Shown here: in pieces, positions 27,075-35,347 of the stretch
Position numbering within the stretch: the first letter of the stretch is position 1
Layout: the number at the start of each line of letters is the position of its first letter
Source: CAZWDL01 sp964632995
Lineage (GTDB): Bacteria; Bacteroidota; Bacteroidia; Chitinophagales; Saprospiraceae
Direction of reading: 5' to 3'
Length of the DNA stretch: 64,000 nt
Assembly: GCA_964632995.1 (NCBI GenBank)
Contig: CAZWDL010000023.1
Coordinates: forward strand, 1-64,000
Notes under the pieces: model-generated
Told to the model about the DNA's origin: nothing
The model's input: the letters and a program-made list of their open reading frames with translations, nothing else
Database searches by the model: none
Translations under genes and position numbers: made by a program

Positions 27075-27809
27075 ATGACTTTCGAGCCGCTGATTGCCGA
27101 CCATATTCTGGTTTTCTTGTTCGGAATCGTTTTTCCGGCCAACGCGATCTTCCGGTCACAGCCTCTGATGAAGACCCTTGGCGACTGGTCGACCGACATG
27201 AAAATTGCCTTTTATCGCGGTAACGGCGCTATGTTGTGGCTCATGGCGGCGGTCGTGGTGGGGCTCTGGTTGTTCGCGGGGCGCTCTCTTGGCGATTTGG
27301 GTTTTCGCCTGCCGCTGCCCGGAACCTGGATGCAAAGCCTGCTGCTGTCAGGGGCCTTTCTGTTGGCTTACGGCATAGATGCCTGGCAGGAGGTTGCTAC
27401 GCCGGGAAAGCGAAAAAAAACCGTATCGGGCTGGCGGAAAAATACGCCCTTTTTACCTGAGAACAAACGGGAGCTCCGGGCATTTTTTGGGCTGTCCTTC
27501 AGTGCAGCGGTGGGGGAAGAAGTCCTCTTTCGGGGATATTTCATTAGCTACCTGCTGGCGTTGTTTGGGCTTTCTTATGGCGCCAAGGTCGCCGCTCTGC
27601 TAATTCCGACAGCGATTTTTGCGGTCTCCCACTATTACCAGGGGTGGAATGCTATCGGAAAAATCGCTTTACTTTCCCTGGCATTCGGCCTTCTCTTTCT
27701 CATCAGCGGTTCTCTGCTGCTGCCCGTCGTATTGCACCTCGTTGTAGATGTCGTAGGCGGCTGGCTGGCATTCCGGGTGATGGGCGAATCAGCGCAACAA
27801 AAGCAATAA
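27075..27809 (+). CDS. CPBP family intramembrane glutamic protease (Abi/Rce1-like)
   Basis: 244 residues with about six membrane segments. The catalytic EE-R motif is in AAVGEEVLFRGYF. The second motif histidine lies in FAVSHYYQGW and the third in LPVVLHLVVDVVGGW, matching CAAX protease and bacteriocin-processing (CPBP) enzymes. Integral to the inner membrane. The substrate is unknown; such proteins process or protect against small peptides in some bacteria. ATG start. Confidence 0.92.
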   Translation: MTFEPLIADHILVFLFGIVFPANAIFRSQPLMKTLGDWSTDMKIAFYRGNGAMLWLMAAVVVGLWLFAGRSLGDLGFRLPLPGTWMQSLLLSGAFLLAYGIDAWQEVATPGKRKKTVSGWRKNTPFLPENKRELRAFFGLSFSAAVGEEVLFRGYFISYLLALFGLSYGAKVAALLIPTAIFAVSHYYQGWNAIGKIALLSLAFGLLFLISGSLLLPVVLHLVVDVVGGWLAFRVMGESAQQKQ

Positions 27810-27907
27810 CCGGTAAAGTTTGGACTGAATAAAGGCTGCGATGTAATTTTTATTCCCATTTATCAGTTTTCTACACCCTAACCGTATCGAGAGTAAAAAA
27901 TAATTAT

Positions 27908-29425
27908 ATGCCAAACGTAACGCTAAGCCCCTCACAGCAAAAAGGGTTTGATGAGGTGATCGATTTACTTGGAAAGAGCGCTATCGCAGGTCTTGTGGTG
28001 CGTAATGGCTGCGGGCGCACTACCATTCTGAACGAACTGGCAGCCCATTACGATGGTCATTTAATACGTATGGCCGATACCTTTGACCGGTTAAAGGATT
28101 TTCATCCCATTCAATTTGAAGAAAGCTTCGCCGACTTATTACTCAAGGGCCTGTCCCAACACGAAACGGTCATCGTCGATGATCTGCATATTTACTTCGA
28201 TTTGCTGGAGGAGTGTTATTCCAATCCCCGCCCCAGCGTATTACGGGCTGCTTTTGATGCCGTGCTGCGCTATCTGGAAGGCAGCGAAAAGCGTCTGATA
28301 CTGGGTTTGCGCCAGGATATCATCGTGGACCCCCTGCAGGCGCGCTGCCTGTTCGCCCGGATGCCCAAGTTTTCGGAAGAAGACATAGCTTTCTTGTTTA
28401 AGCGCTTTGCCGGTGATCAGGTGGAGCACCTTGACTTCGAGCGTATTCATCGTTATGTACCCAACCTGACAGCGCATCAGATGCGGTATATCAGTTTACA
28501 GTTAGAAGCAGAAGCATTGAAAGACACAGAGACCTTTTTGAATTTAATGGAGCAAAAAGCCCTGGTCAGTAACGTCAAAACCGAAGAAGTGGATGAAGTG
28601 ACGATGGACCGGCTGAAGGGGGTGGAAGATGTGATCCAGCAGATGGAAGTCGACATCGTGGTACCTATGGAGCGCCCCGACCTGGTGCGCGATTTGGGGC
28701 TGCGGCCCAAACGCGGTGTATTGCTCTACGGCCCTCCCGGAACAGGCAAAACAACTGTCGGCAGAGCGCTGGCTCACCGGCTTCGCAGCAAGTTTTTTCT
28801 TATTGACGGAACGGTGATCAGCGGTACGGCCAGCTTCTATGAACGCATTCAGCGGGTTTTCCAGCTCGCTCGTGACAATTCTCCAAGTATCATTTTTATA
28901 GACGATTGCGACCTGCTTTTTGAAAACGACGAAGACACCGGTCTTTACCGCTATCTGCTTACCAAGCTCGACGGCCTGCAGTCCAAAAATGATGCCCTGG
29001 TTACCGTAATTTTAACAGCGATGAACATCGGCAGTTTGCCCCCAGCACTCATTCGCAGCGGCCGCGTGGAACTCTGGCTGGAAATGAAATCGCCCAATGC
29101 CGAAGCCCGCACCGCTATTATCCGCGATGCTTTGGAGCAGTGCCCGGAATACCTGCGGGAAGTGGATCCGGCGGGCGTAGCCTCGCAAACCAAAGAACTC
29201 ACCGGCGCCGATCTGAAACGCATCGTCACCGACGCCATCAACCTCTACGGTTTCGATGTCGCCAAGGAAAAAGAATTGCAAACGCCCCTGGCTTATTTCG
29301 AACAGGCCGTTAGCCAGCTTCAAAAATACCGTCGTCAGCTGGAAAAAGCGCCGGCCTTTACGGCTGCTCACCGCCCTTCGGCAAAACGGGCGCGCATCGG
29401 GTTCCTGCCGGGAGCCGAGGATTGA
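27908..29425 (+). CDS. Tandem AAA-family ATPase with degenerate first module
   Basis: 505 residues with two nucleotide-binding-like regions. The first (residues about 10-190) has a reduced P loop, GCGRTT at 34-39, and a Walker B-like VIVDDLHIYF. The second is a classical AAA module: GPPGTGKTT at 275-283, IIFIDDCDLLF at 328-338 with DD in place of the usual DE, and ALIRSGRVE as second region of homology with the Arg finger. The fold is that of FtsH/Cdc48-type unfoldases without a protease domain. No membrane segment. The next gene, DUF5995, follows after 84 bases. Function unknown. Confidence 0.9.
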   Translation: MPNVTLSPSQQKGFDEVIDLLGKSAIAGLVVRNGCGRTTILNELAAHYDGHLIRMADTFDRLKDFHPIQFEESFADLLLKGLSQHETVIVDDLHIYFDLLEECYSNPRPSVLRAAFDAVLRYLEGSEKRLILGLRQDIIVDPLQARCLFARMPKFSEEDIAFLFKRFAGDQVEHLDFERIHRYVPNLTAHQMRYISLQLEAEALKDTETFLNLMEQKALVSNVKTEEVDEVTMDRLKGVEDVIQQMEVDIVVPMERPDLVRDLGLRPKRGVLLYGPPGTGKTTVGRALAHRLRSKFFLIDGTVISGTASFYERIQRVFQLARDNSPSIIFIDDCDLLFENDEDTGLYRYLLTKLDGLQSKNDALVTVILTAMNIGSLPPALIRSGRVELWLEMKSPNAEARTAIIRDALEQCPEYLREVDPAGVASQTKELTGADLKRIVTDAINLYGFDVAKEKELQTPLAYFEQAVSQLQKYRRQLEKAPAFTAAHRPSAKRARIGFLPGAED

Positions 29426-29509
29426 GAAAGGCCGAATTTGAAAATATAGCATAAGTGCCGTATTTTGACATTTCCCCCCTTTTATTCCAGGACAGCTGAA
29501 TACAAGATT

Positions 29510-30202
29510 ATGGATCAAGGGACTGCACTGCTCAGGAAAATATTCCAGAAGGTGGACGACTGGAAGGCGAGCGCCGATGGGCGTTACATTTTTCTGAATT
29601 GTTACGGATTGATGAGCCGCAACATGATACGGGGACTGGAAGAGGGGCAATTCAGGGACTCCGTCTGGGTGGATCGGCTGATGCATCATTTCGCCGATTA
29701 TTACTTTAATGCGCTGGAACAGTACGAGCGCAAAGAGCAAGAACCCCCTCCGGTGTGGCGGCAGGTTCACGATTCTTCGCGGAAGAATAAACTGCTGGCG
29801 CTGCAGCATCTACTGTTGGGGGTCAATGCGCACATCAACTACGATCTGGTGCTGGCGCTGAGCGATGTGTTGCGTTCCGAATGGGCGCGACTTACTCCCG
29901 CCAAACGGGAGGAGCGCTATCTGGATCATACTCACGTCAACACCGTTATTGCCCGCACGGTGGACACCGTTCAGGATCAGGTTATTGAAGAACACACCCC
30001 CTGGATGGATGTCATCGATCGCCTCTGTGGCAATCTCGATGAATGGCTGATCTCTTCGCTGATCTGCCGTTGGCGTGAGGAGGTGTGGAGTTACGCCGTC
30101 CGCTTGCTAAACGCTCCTTCCTCCGCGGAACGCGAACAACTTCGTAAGGAACTGGAAACTAAAGTACTGAAAAGGGGAGAAGAACTGATTCGAGGGTATT
30201 GA
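29510..30202 (+). CDS. DUF5995 family protein
   Basis: 230 residues from the ATG at 29510. YGLMSRNMIRGLEEGQFRD, FADYYFNALEQYE and LGVNAHINYDLVLAL are the conserved blocks of this family, including the histidines of the central helices (HHFADYY, AHINYDL), which could bind a metal. Cytoplasmic helical protein. It is known only as a domain of unknown function. The AAA ATPase gene precedes it on the same strand and may be co-transcribed. Confidence 0.85.
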   Translation: MDQGTALLRKIFQKVDDWKASADGRYIFLNCYGLMSRNMIRGLEEGQFRDSVWVDRLMHHFADYYFNALEQYERKEQEPPPVWRQVHDSSRKNKLLALQHLLLGVNAHINYDLVLALSDVLRSEWARLTPAKREERYLDHTHVNTVIARTVDTVQDQVIEEHTPWMDVIDRLCGNLDEWLISSLICRWREEVWSYAVRLLNAPSSAEREQLRKELETKVLKRGEELIRGY

Positions 30203-30253
30203 TCAAGGGGAATTAAAAATGTAAAACCCGTAGCGCTATCCATAGAAAAATCT

Positions 30254-30261
30254 TAATTTTG
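30254..30261 (+). promoter_or_regulatory. -7 box upstream of yebC
   Basis: TAATTTTG matches TAnnTTTG and lies 20 bases before the ATG; no clear -33 element. Confidence 0.4.
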
Positions 30262-30281
30262 CAGCGCAAAATCAGAAACTG

Positions 30282-30998
30282 ATGGGACGTGCATTCGAAT
30301 ACCGCAAAGCGCGCAAATTTAAGCGCTGGGCCAACATGGCCAAAACCTTTACCAAAATAGGCCGCGAGATCGCGATCGCCGTTCGCGAAGGCGGACCGGA
30401 CCCGGATTATAATCCTCGCTTGCGCCTGGCCATACAGAACGCCAAGACGGCGAATATGCCGAAGGCCAATGTAGAGAACGCCATCAAACGCGCCTCCTCC
30501 CGCGATGCCGAAACGTATCAGGAAATCGCCTATGAAGGCTACGCCCCGCACGGGGTGGCCGTCATAGTGGAAACTACCACCGATAATACCAACCGAACGG
30601 TAGCCAGCATGCGCCTGATCTTTTCCAAAAATGGAGGTAACTTGAGTACTTCCGGATCGGTCGACTACATGTTTTCCCGAAAGGGTACCTTTAAAATCGC
30701 CGCCGAAGGAGTCGATGTGGAAGAACTGGAGCTGGAGCTGATCGACTACGGCCTGGAGGAAACCGCACTCGATGAGGATCAGCTGCTGCTGTATACCGGG
30801 TTCGAGGACTTTGGCGCGATGCAAAAAGCGCTGGAGGAACGTGGAATCGAAGTGCAGGAAGCCGGATTAGTACGCATACCCACCCATACCAAAACGCTGG
30901 CTGATCAGGAAGCGGAAGAGGTCATCCGCCTCATCGAAGCCCTGGAGGACGATGAGGACGTGGTCAGTGTTTTCCATAATATGGATATGAGTGAGTAG
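30282..30998 (+). CDS. YebC/PmpR family transcriptional regulator or translation factor
   Basis: 238 residues; the classical opening MGRAFEYRKARKFKRWANMA is intact. FTKIGREIAIAVREGG, NMPKANVENAIKRA and YEGYAPHGVAVIVE are family blocks. YebC proteins are known as DNA-binding regulators, and more recent work links family members to rescue of ribosomes at proline stretches. Single gene followed by a perfect hairpin. ATG start confirmed by the conserved N-terminus. Confidence 0.97.
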   Translation: MGRAFEYRKARKFKRWANMAKTFTKIGREIAIAVREGGPDPDYNPRLRLAIQNAKTANMPKANVENAIKRASSRDAETYQEIAYEGYAPHGVAVIVETTTDNTNRTVASMRLIFSKNGGNLSTSGSVDYMFSRKGTFKIAAEGVDVEELELELIDYGLEETALDEDQLLLYTGFEDFGAMQKALEERGIEVQEAGLVRIPTHTKTLADQEAEEVIRLIEALEDDEDVVSVFHNMDMSE

Positions 30999-31003
30999 CA
31001 GTC

Positions 31004-31040
31004 GGCAGTTCCGATACGCTCACATGCTATCGGAACTGCC
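31004..31040 (+). terminator. Perfect 13-base hairpin after yebC
   Basis: GGCAGTTCCGATA (31004-31016) pairs perfectly with TATCGGAACTGCC (31028-31040) across an 11-base loop, 5 bases after the yebC stop. There is no T run, so it may be an mRNA 3'-end stabiliser or a mobile-repeat relic rather than an intrinsic terminator. Confidence 0.5.
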
Positions 31041-31046
31041 TGCGCT

Positions 31047-31163
31047 CTATCTGATTTTTCTCAGAAATCCGGCGCTGATCAGACTGATCACCAGCCCTAC
31101 TGGGAAAACCTCCATAAAGGTGACACCACCAAGAGTGCCATAGATATTCCATATAAGAGAACG
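31047..31163 (-). pseudogene. C-terminal remnant of a membrane protein (DUF4199-like)
   Basis: The minus strand encodes IWNIYGTLGGVTFMEVFPVG followed by LVISLISAGFLRKIR and a TAG stop at 31047-31049. The Phe-Met-Glu-x-Phe-Pro-Val-Gly turn, followed by a hydrophobic helix and a basic end, is how DUF4199 proteins end. No start or 5' part is present: upstream, the reading frame runs into a perfect inverted repeat at 31192-31234. I read it as the tail of a truncated gene. Confidence 0.55.
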
Positions 31164-31191
31164 CTTCGGCTCACAAGCAGGTAGTTTTCTT

Positions 31192-31234
31192 AGTACACTG
31201 TCAAAACGGAAAGTTACTTATTTGACAGTGTACT
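31192..31234. repeat. Perfect 14-base inverted repeat
   Basis: AGTACACTGTCAAA (31192-31205) and TTTGACAGTGTACT (31221-31234) with a 15-base loop. It stands at the broken end of the DUF4199-like remnant and could mark the border of a past insertion or deletion. Confidence 0.6.
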
Positions 31235-31282
31235 TAGTACATAGGGAGGAATGATCAGGCATCCCTGGGTTCTTTCCCTAAC

Positions 31283-31936
31283 TTACCAATCCTCCTCCTC
31301 TTCATCCCACCAGTCGTCGGGATCTTCCTCATCGGTGAAATCATCTTCCAGGGGATCCCAGTCGTGATGCCGGTGGAAGTGATCCCAGTCCTGGCCGTAT
31401 TTCCTGCGCAGATAATGGTCGTGGAAATCGAATTCGTCCTGCTCTTCGGCTTCGTTTTCAAGTTCTTCGTAACGGGAGAGCATACCATCGAGGAAGTTGC
31501 ATTCGCAATATTCTCCGAGTTCACAGTCGGAGCGAGGCTGCTTGGGGTCGCAGAAGGAGAAAAAGTTATCGGTGTTGCGCGACTGAGGGACCTCCTGCTG
31601 AAAACGGGACCGGATAATGCGGTACTGAACCCGGTCGGGCACGCCGGCGCGTTGAAAAACGACATGGCAATTGAAAGCACTGAGCATTTCCTTCAGCGCG
31701 TGGAGCAGCCGGTGAACCTGAGCGTCGTTCATCCTGTCATCCGGAGGCAGTTGGATTTTCTCCAGGCCGGTCAGTTCTTCCAGGTTTTTGGTTGGAAGGA
31801 ACTGCCATTCCTCCGATCCGGGCATAAAAGGACCTTCTTCCTCATCGTCGGCATCAATGTAATACCACCATGGGTCGCCAATATTTTCTTGCGCCTTCCT
31901 GATATCGATCAATAATTGCTGTAAGTAGCGTTCCAT
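31283..31936 (-). CDS. Acidic protein of unknown function
   Basis: 217 residues with no signal peptide or membrane helix. The first 110 residues look folded (MERYLQQLLIDIRKAQENIG, DRMNDAQVHRLLHALKEMLS, CHVVFQRAGVPDRVQYRIIR). A cysteine-rich stretch follows (FCDPKQPRSDCELGEYCEC), a possible metal site. The C-terminal 60 residues are extremely acidic and rich in Trp and His (DHFHRHHDWDPLEDDF ... WWDEEEEDW). I do not recognise the family. ATG start. Confidence 0.75.
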   Translation of the reverse strand: MERYLQQLLIDIRKAQENIGDPWWYYIDADDEEEGPFMPGSEEWQFLPTKNLEELTGLEKIQLPPDDRMNDAQVHRLLHALKEMLSAFNCHVVFQRAGVPDRVQYRIIRSRFQQEVPQSRNTDNFFSFCDPKQPRSDCELGEYCECNFLDGMLSRYEELENEAEEQDEFDFHDHYLRRKYGQDWDHFHRHHDWDPLEDDFTDEEDPDDWWDEEEEDW

Positions 31937-32104
31937 AAGGGAAAGTTAAGAGTATTCATGGTTAGATGCAAACCCGATTGGGTATGGTTTTATTCTTTCC
32001 CGACTTTAAGCTATATTATGCGCCTATCCGAATTTCTCTAACTGATCACTACTTTGCGCATCCCCGTGCGGGCGTCGGGATGCCGAAGCGCCATATTTTA
32101 ATCA

Positions 32105-32890
32105 ATGCAGCCATCGGCTTATCTGCTTGGACAACTCGTCATTATTCTCCTGGTACTGGGATTATTAAGCATGCTGCTATACGGAATGCGTCGCGCGCTC
32201 TCCCGGTTGCGGGCGGGGGCGCACAACCGGCAGCTGCTGATAGGGTTCACCCTAACGGGTTTAGCCCTCTGGCTGGCCATACTGGCGCTGATGGCCGTTT
32301 CCGGCTATTTCCGGCATTTTGACACCGATCTTCCCCGTTGGCTCTTCACCATGATACCGCCGGCAATGGTGTTGATCGCATTACTGTTTTCCAAAAAAAT
32401 ACGGCTTTTACTCCTGGCTCTTCCTCCCGCCTGGCTGATTTACGCTCAGACTTTCCGCGTTCTGGTGGAGCTGTTTTACTACCTGGGCTACCGGGCGGGC
32501 TATGTACCGCCGCAGATGACTTTTGCCTGGTTGAATTTCGATGTCATTGTGGGGATTACGGCGCCGATGGCGGGCTATGTCTTCTTCGGGCGTAACCGGT
32601 ATCATCGATTTCAGGCTATTTACTGGAATGTATTCGGGGTAGCGCTTTTGCTCAATAATATTCTGGTTGCCGCTTTGTCGACGCCCTCTTCTATCCGCGT
32701 TTTTATGAACGAGCCGACGGGCGTTTTTTTCGCCGATTTTCCCTTCATCTGGATCCCCGGATTTATCGTTCCTTTTGCATTGGCGCTGCACCTGTTTTCT
32801 CTAAAGCAACTTATCTTCACCAAACCGGCCCAACGTCGCTTTTCACTCCGGCGAGGGCGGAAACAAGGGAAAGGCAATGAAAGCTCCTGA
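32105..32890 (+). CDS. Multi-pass membrane protein of unknown function
   Basis: 261 residues with about seven hydrophobic segments (LLGQLVIILLVLGLLSMLLY, LLIGFTLTGLALWLAILALM, MIPPAMVLIALLF and others) and a basic C-terminus (RRFSLRRGRKQGKGNESS). Residues 140-150 (VELFYYLGYRAG) and FNFDVIVG-like loops do not match a family I know. It lies 70 bases before the GMC oxidase gene on the same strand. Confidence 0.75.
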   Translation: MQPSAYLLGQLVIILLVLGLLSMLLYGMRRALSRLRAGAHNRQLLIGFTLTGLALWLAILALMAVSGYFRHFDTDLPRWLFTMIPPAMVLIALLFSKKIRLLLLALPPAWLIYAQTFRVLVELFYYLGYRAGYVPPQMTFAWLNFDVIVGITAPMAGYVFFGRNRYHRFQAIYWNVFGVALLLNNILVAALSTPSSIRVFMNEPTGVFFADFPFIWIPGFIVPFALALHLFSLKQLIFTKPAQRRFSLRRGRKQGKGNESS

Positions 32891-32959
32891 GTGTTTTTTA
32901 CTTTATGAAGACCAGCTTCCGTAAGCGGAATTGGTTGAGGCAAGAACCATTAGCAGTAT

Positions 32960-34552
32960 ATGAATTCATACGATTATATCATCATTGGCGCCGGGGCAGC
33001 GGGTTGTCTGCTGGCCAATCGCCTGTCGGCTAACCCGGATCGCCGGGTTTTACTACTGGAGGCCGGCGGTAAGGACCGAAATCCCAATATTCACATACCG
33101 GCGGCTTTTTACAAGCTTTTTAAAAAGAAGCAGGACTGGAATTTTGAGACGGTTCCGCAGGAAAATCTGCAGGAGCGGGCCTTATATCAGCCCCGCGGGA
33201 AAGTGCTGGGCGGTTCGAGCAGCATCAATGCCATGATCTATATTCGGGGGCATCGCACCGATTACGATCGCTGGGCTGAATTGGGCAACCAGGGCTGGTC
33301 GTATGAGGAGGTGCTGCCGTATTTCAAAAAATTTGAGCGGAATCTGCGTCTGCGCAATGAATACCATGGTTACGAAGGAGAGTTAACGGTAAGCGATCAT
33401 ATAGAACGGCATCCTATTTGTGAAGCGATGGTGCTGGCGGCTCAACAGGCCGGGTATAGCCGCAATGAAGATTTCAACGGTCACCGTCAGGAGGGCTTTG
33501 GTTTTTACCAACTGACGATCCGCAATGCAAAACGATGTAGTGCGGCGACGGCTTTTCTCGATCCGGTTAAATCGCGCCCTAATCTTCATACGATGACCAA
33601 CGCGCTGGTTCACCGTCTTCAACTCGACGGGAAGCGCGCCGGCGGAGTATTGTACGAGCGCGGGGGGCGTCAGCAGGAAGCCCGGGCTACCCGGGAAATA
33701 ATGCTTAGCGCCGGCGCCTTTGGCAGCCCACAACTGCTGATGCTCTCGGGCATCGGCCATCAGAAGCATTTGCGGGAAGTAGGGGTGCAGGTGCGACATC
33801 ATCTGCCCGGAGTAGGGCTCAACCTGCAAGATCACCTCATCGGTGGCGTTTCTGTCAACTGCATCCGGCCAATTACCCTCGATCGCGTAGACCGCATGCC
33901 CGCCACCCTGCGTTTCCTCTGGACCTATCTGATCCGTAAGCGGGGACCGCTTACGTCCAATATCGCCGAGTGCGGCGGTTTTGTCCATACCCGCAAAAAC
34001 CTGGATGCGCCCGACCTGCAATTTCACTTTGCTCCTTCCTATTATCTGCGTCACGGCTTTGACAATCCGCGGCAGGGCAGCGGCTACAGCCTCGGGCCCA
34101 CCCTGATCACCCCGCAGAGTCGCGGCCATGTGCGCCTGCATTCGGCTGAGCCACGGGATGCCCCAAGTATCGATCCCAAGTATTTCAGCGATCAACGCGA
34201 TCTTCAAACCATGGTGCGCGGCTTCCATATCACCCAGAAAATACTGGCGCAACCGGCTTTCGATCCTTTTAGGGGAACCTTATTTATGCCCGACCGGGAA
34301 TTGCAGAAACAAGACGAAATCGAGGATTACCTGAGAGGAATGAGCGAAACGCTCTACCACCCCGTCGGGACCTGTAAGATGGGCACCGACGAACAGGCCG
34401 TGGTCGATCCGCAGTTGCGGGTACAGGGCATCGAAGGATTGCGGGTGGTGGATGCCTCGGTCATGCCGACCATCGTGCGTGGTAATACCAACGCCCCCAC
34501 GATGATGATTGCAGAGAAGGCGGCCGACTTAATAATCAGAGGGGCGGGATAA
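32960..34552 (+). CDS. GMC-family FAD oxidoreductase (choline dehydrogenase-like)
   Basis: 530 residues. FAD-binding YDYIIIGAGAAGCLLANRLS at the N-terminus, GMC signature 1 around GKVLGGSSSINAMIYIRGH, signature 2 around LSAGAFGSPQLLMLSGIG, and the catalytic His of YHPVGTCKMG near the C-terminus with Asn in TNAPTMMIAEKAAD. Oxidises alcohols to aldehydes; the resemblance to BetA and alkanol dehydrogenases is general, so the substrate is uncertain. No betaine aldehyde dehydrogenase gene is near. ATG start. A thioesterase gene follows 59 bases downstream. Confidence 0.94.
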   Translation: MNSYDYIIIGAGAAGCLLANRLSANPDRRVLLLEAGGKDRNPNIHIPAAFYKLFKKKQDWNFETVPQENLQERALYQPRGKVLGGSSSINAMIYIRGHRTDYDRWAELGNQGWSYEEVLPYFKKFERNLRLRNEYHGYEGELTVSDHIERHPICEAMVLAAQQAGYSRNEDFNGHRQEGFGFYQLTIRNAKRCSAATAFLDPVKSRPNLHTMTNALVHRLQLDGKRAGGVLYERGGRQQEARATREIMLSAGAFGSPQLLMLSGIGHQKHLREVGVQVRHHLPGVGLNLQDHLIGGVSVNCIRPITLDRVDRMPATLRFLWTYLIRKRGPLTSNIAECGGFVHTRKNLDAPDLQFHFAPSYYLRHGFDNPRQGSGYSLGPTLITPQSRGHVRLHSAEPRDAPSIDPKYFSDQRDLQTMVRGFHITQKILAQPAFDPFRGTLFMPDRELQKQDEIEDYLRGMSETLYHPVGTCKMGTDEQAVVDPQLRVQGIEGLRVVDASVMPTIVRGNTNAPTMMIAEKAADLIIRGAG

Positions 34553-34611
34553 GAGGAAAGCGCAGCGTTTTTCCCTTATTTTTCTCTCCAAATCACACTA
34601 ATCAGTTGAAA

Positions 34612-35097
34612 ATGGAAGACATCAGAGAAGAACAAAAACAATTTCCGGTACTCCTCGATCTGCCCGTCCAATGGGGTGAGATGGACGCGGCCGGGCATGT
34701 CAACAATATCATTTACCTGAAATGGTTCGAGTCGGTCCGGGCCGAATACTTCCTGCGGCTGGAACAGGATGTGATCTCTCCTGAGGAAGGCGAGCCGGGA
34801 TTCATCCTGGCTAAGCAATCCTGCAAATACCTTTTTCCCTTGACGCATCCCGATACGGTCATCGTCGGGATCCGGGTGACGGAGCTGCACGAAGACCGCT
34901 TTACCATGCACTGTAAAATGTGGAGCGAGCGGCATCAGCGCCTGGTCGCTATCGCCAATGGCGTAGTGGTCACTTACGATTATCACCTTCAACAAAAAAT
35001 GGCCCTGCCGGATGAATTGCGCAAGCAGATTGAATTACTGGAAAGTATGTCGCCGGCCAAGTTGGGAAAAAAAGAAGGTGATTCAACCCAGGAATAA
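34612..35097 (+). CDS. Acyl-CoA thioesterase (hotdog fold, 4HBT type)
   Basis: 161 residues from the ATG at 34612. The hotdog signature is clear: VQWGEMDAAGHVNNIIYLKW, with the catalytic Asp and the following Asn-Asn-x-x-Tyr of 4-hydroxybenzoyl-CoA thioesterases, then ILAKQSCKYLFPLTHPD. Hydrolyses acyl-CoA in the cytoplasm. It directly follows the GMC oxidase gene and may be co-transcribed. Chain-length preference unknown. Confidence 0.92.
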   Translation: MEDIREEQKQFPVLLDLPVQWGEMDAAGHVNNIIYLKWFESVRAEYFLRLEQDVISPEEGEPGFILAKQSCKYLFPLTHPDTVIVGIRVTELHEDRFTMHCKMWSERHQRLVAIANGVVVTYDYHLQQKMALPDELRKQIELLESMSPAKLGKKEGDSTQE

Positions 35098-35204
35098 TTC
35101 CGGGTTTAACAGCTTCTGTGGAAAGATTTAATGCTCCGCCTGCAACCTGTCTGTTTTTTCTCCGTACAAGAAACAGGGTTAGACAACTGCAGAAGATCAC
35201 TTGC

Positions 35205-35235
35205 TTGTGTTTTATCGGAAGAATGTTTACTTTTG
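35205..35235 (+). promoter_or_regulatory. Strong orphan promoter
   Basis: TTG (35205-35207), 20 bases, TACTTTTG (35228-35235): an excellent Bacteroidota promoter with no protein gene for nearly 600 bases downstream. It serves the candidate small RNA that follows. Confidence 0.7.
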
Positions 35236-35241
35236 GGCGTA

Positions 35242-35347
35242 GATAAAAAAGACCGGTCAAATGAATGACCGGTTCTTCAAAGAGCTTTGAGAGGCTATCT
35301 ACATACCAAAATGGAAGGATATCCTTTGATATCCTTCTTACTTTTTC
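35242..35347 (+). ncRNA. Candidate small non-coding RNA, about 105 nt
   Basis: It begins six bases after a near-ideal promoter. Three hairpins follow: ACCGGTCA/TGACCGGT (35252-35273, loop AATGAA), CAAAGAGCTTTG (about 35278-35289), and a 10-base perfect stem GAAGGATATC/GATATCCTTC (35314-35337, loop CTTT) that runs into TTACTTTTTC, a Rho-independent terminator. Two tiny reading frames are alternatives: 9 codons from the ATG at 35261, and 42 codons from the ATG at 35311 running through the terminator. I know no RNA family that fits. Confidence 0.5.

Noticed and set aside
33383..34252. 289-codon minus-strand open frame
   Set aside because: Antisense to the GMC oxidase gene; no protein-like features.
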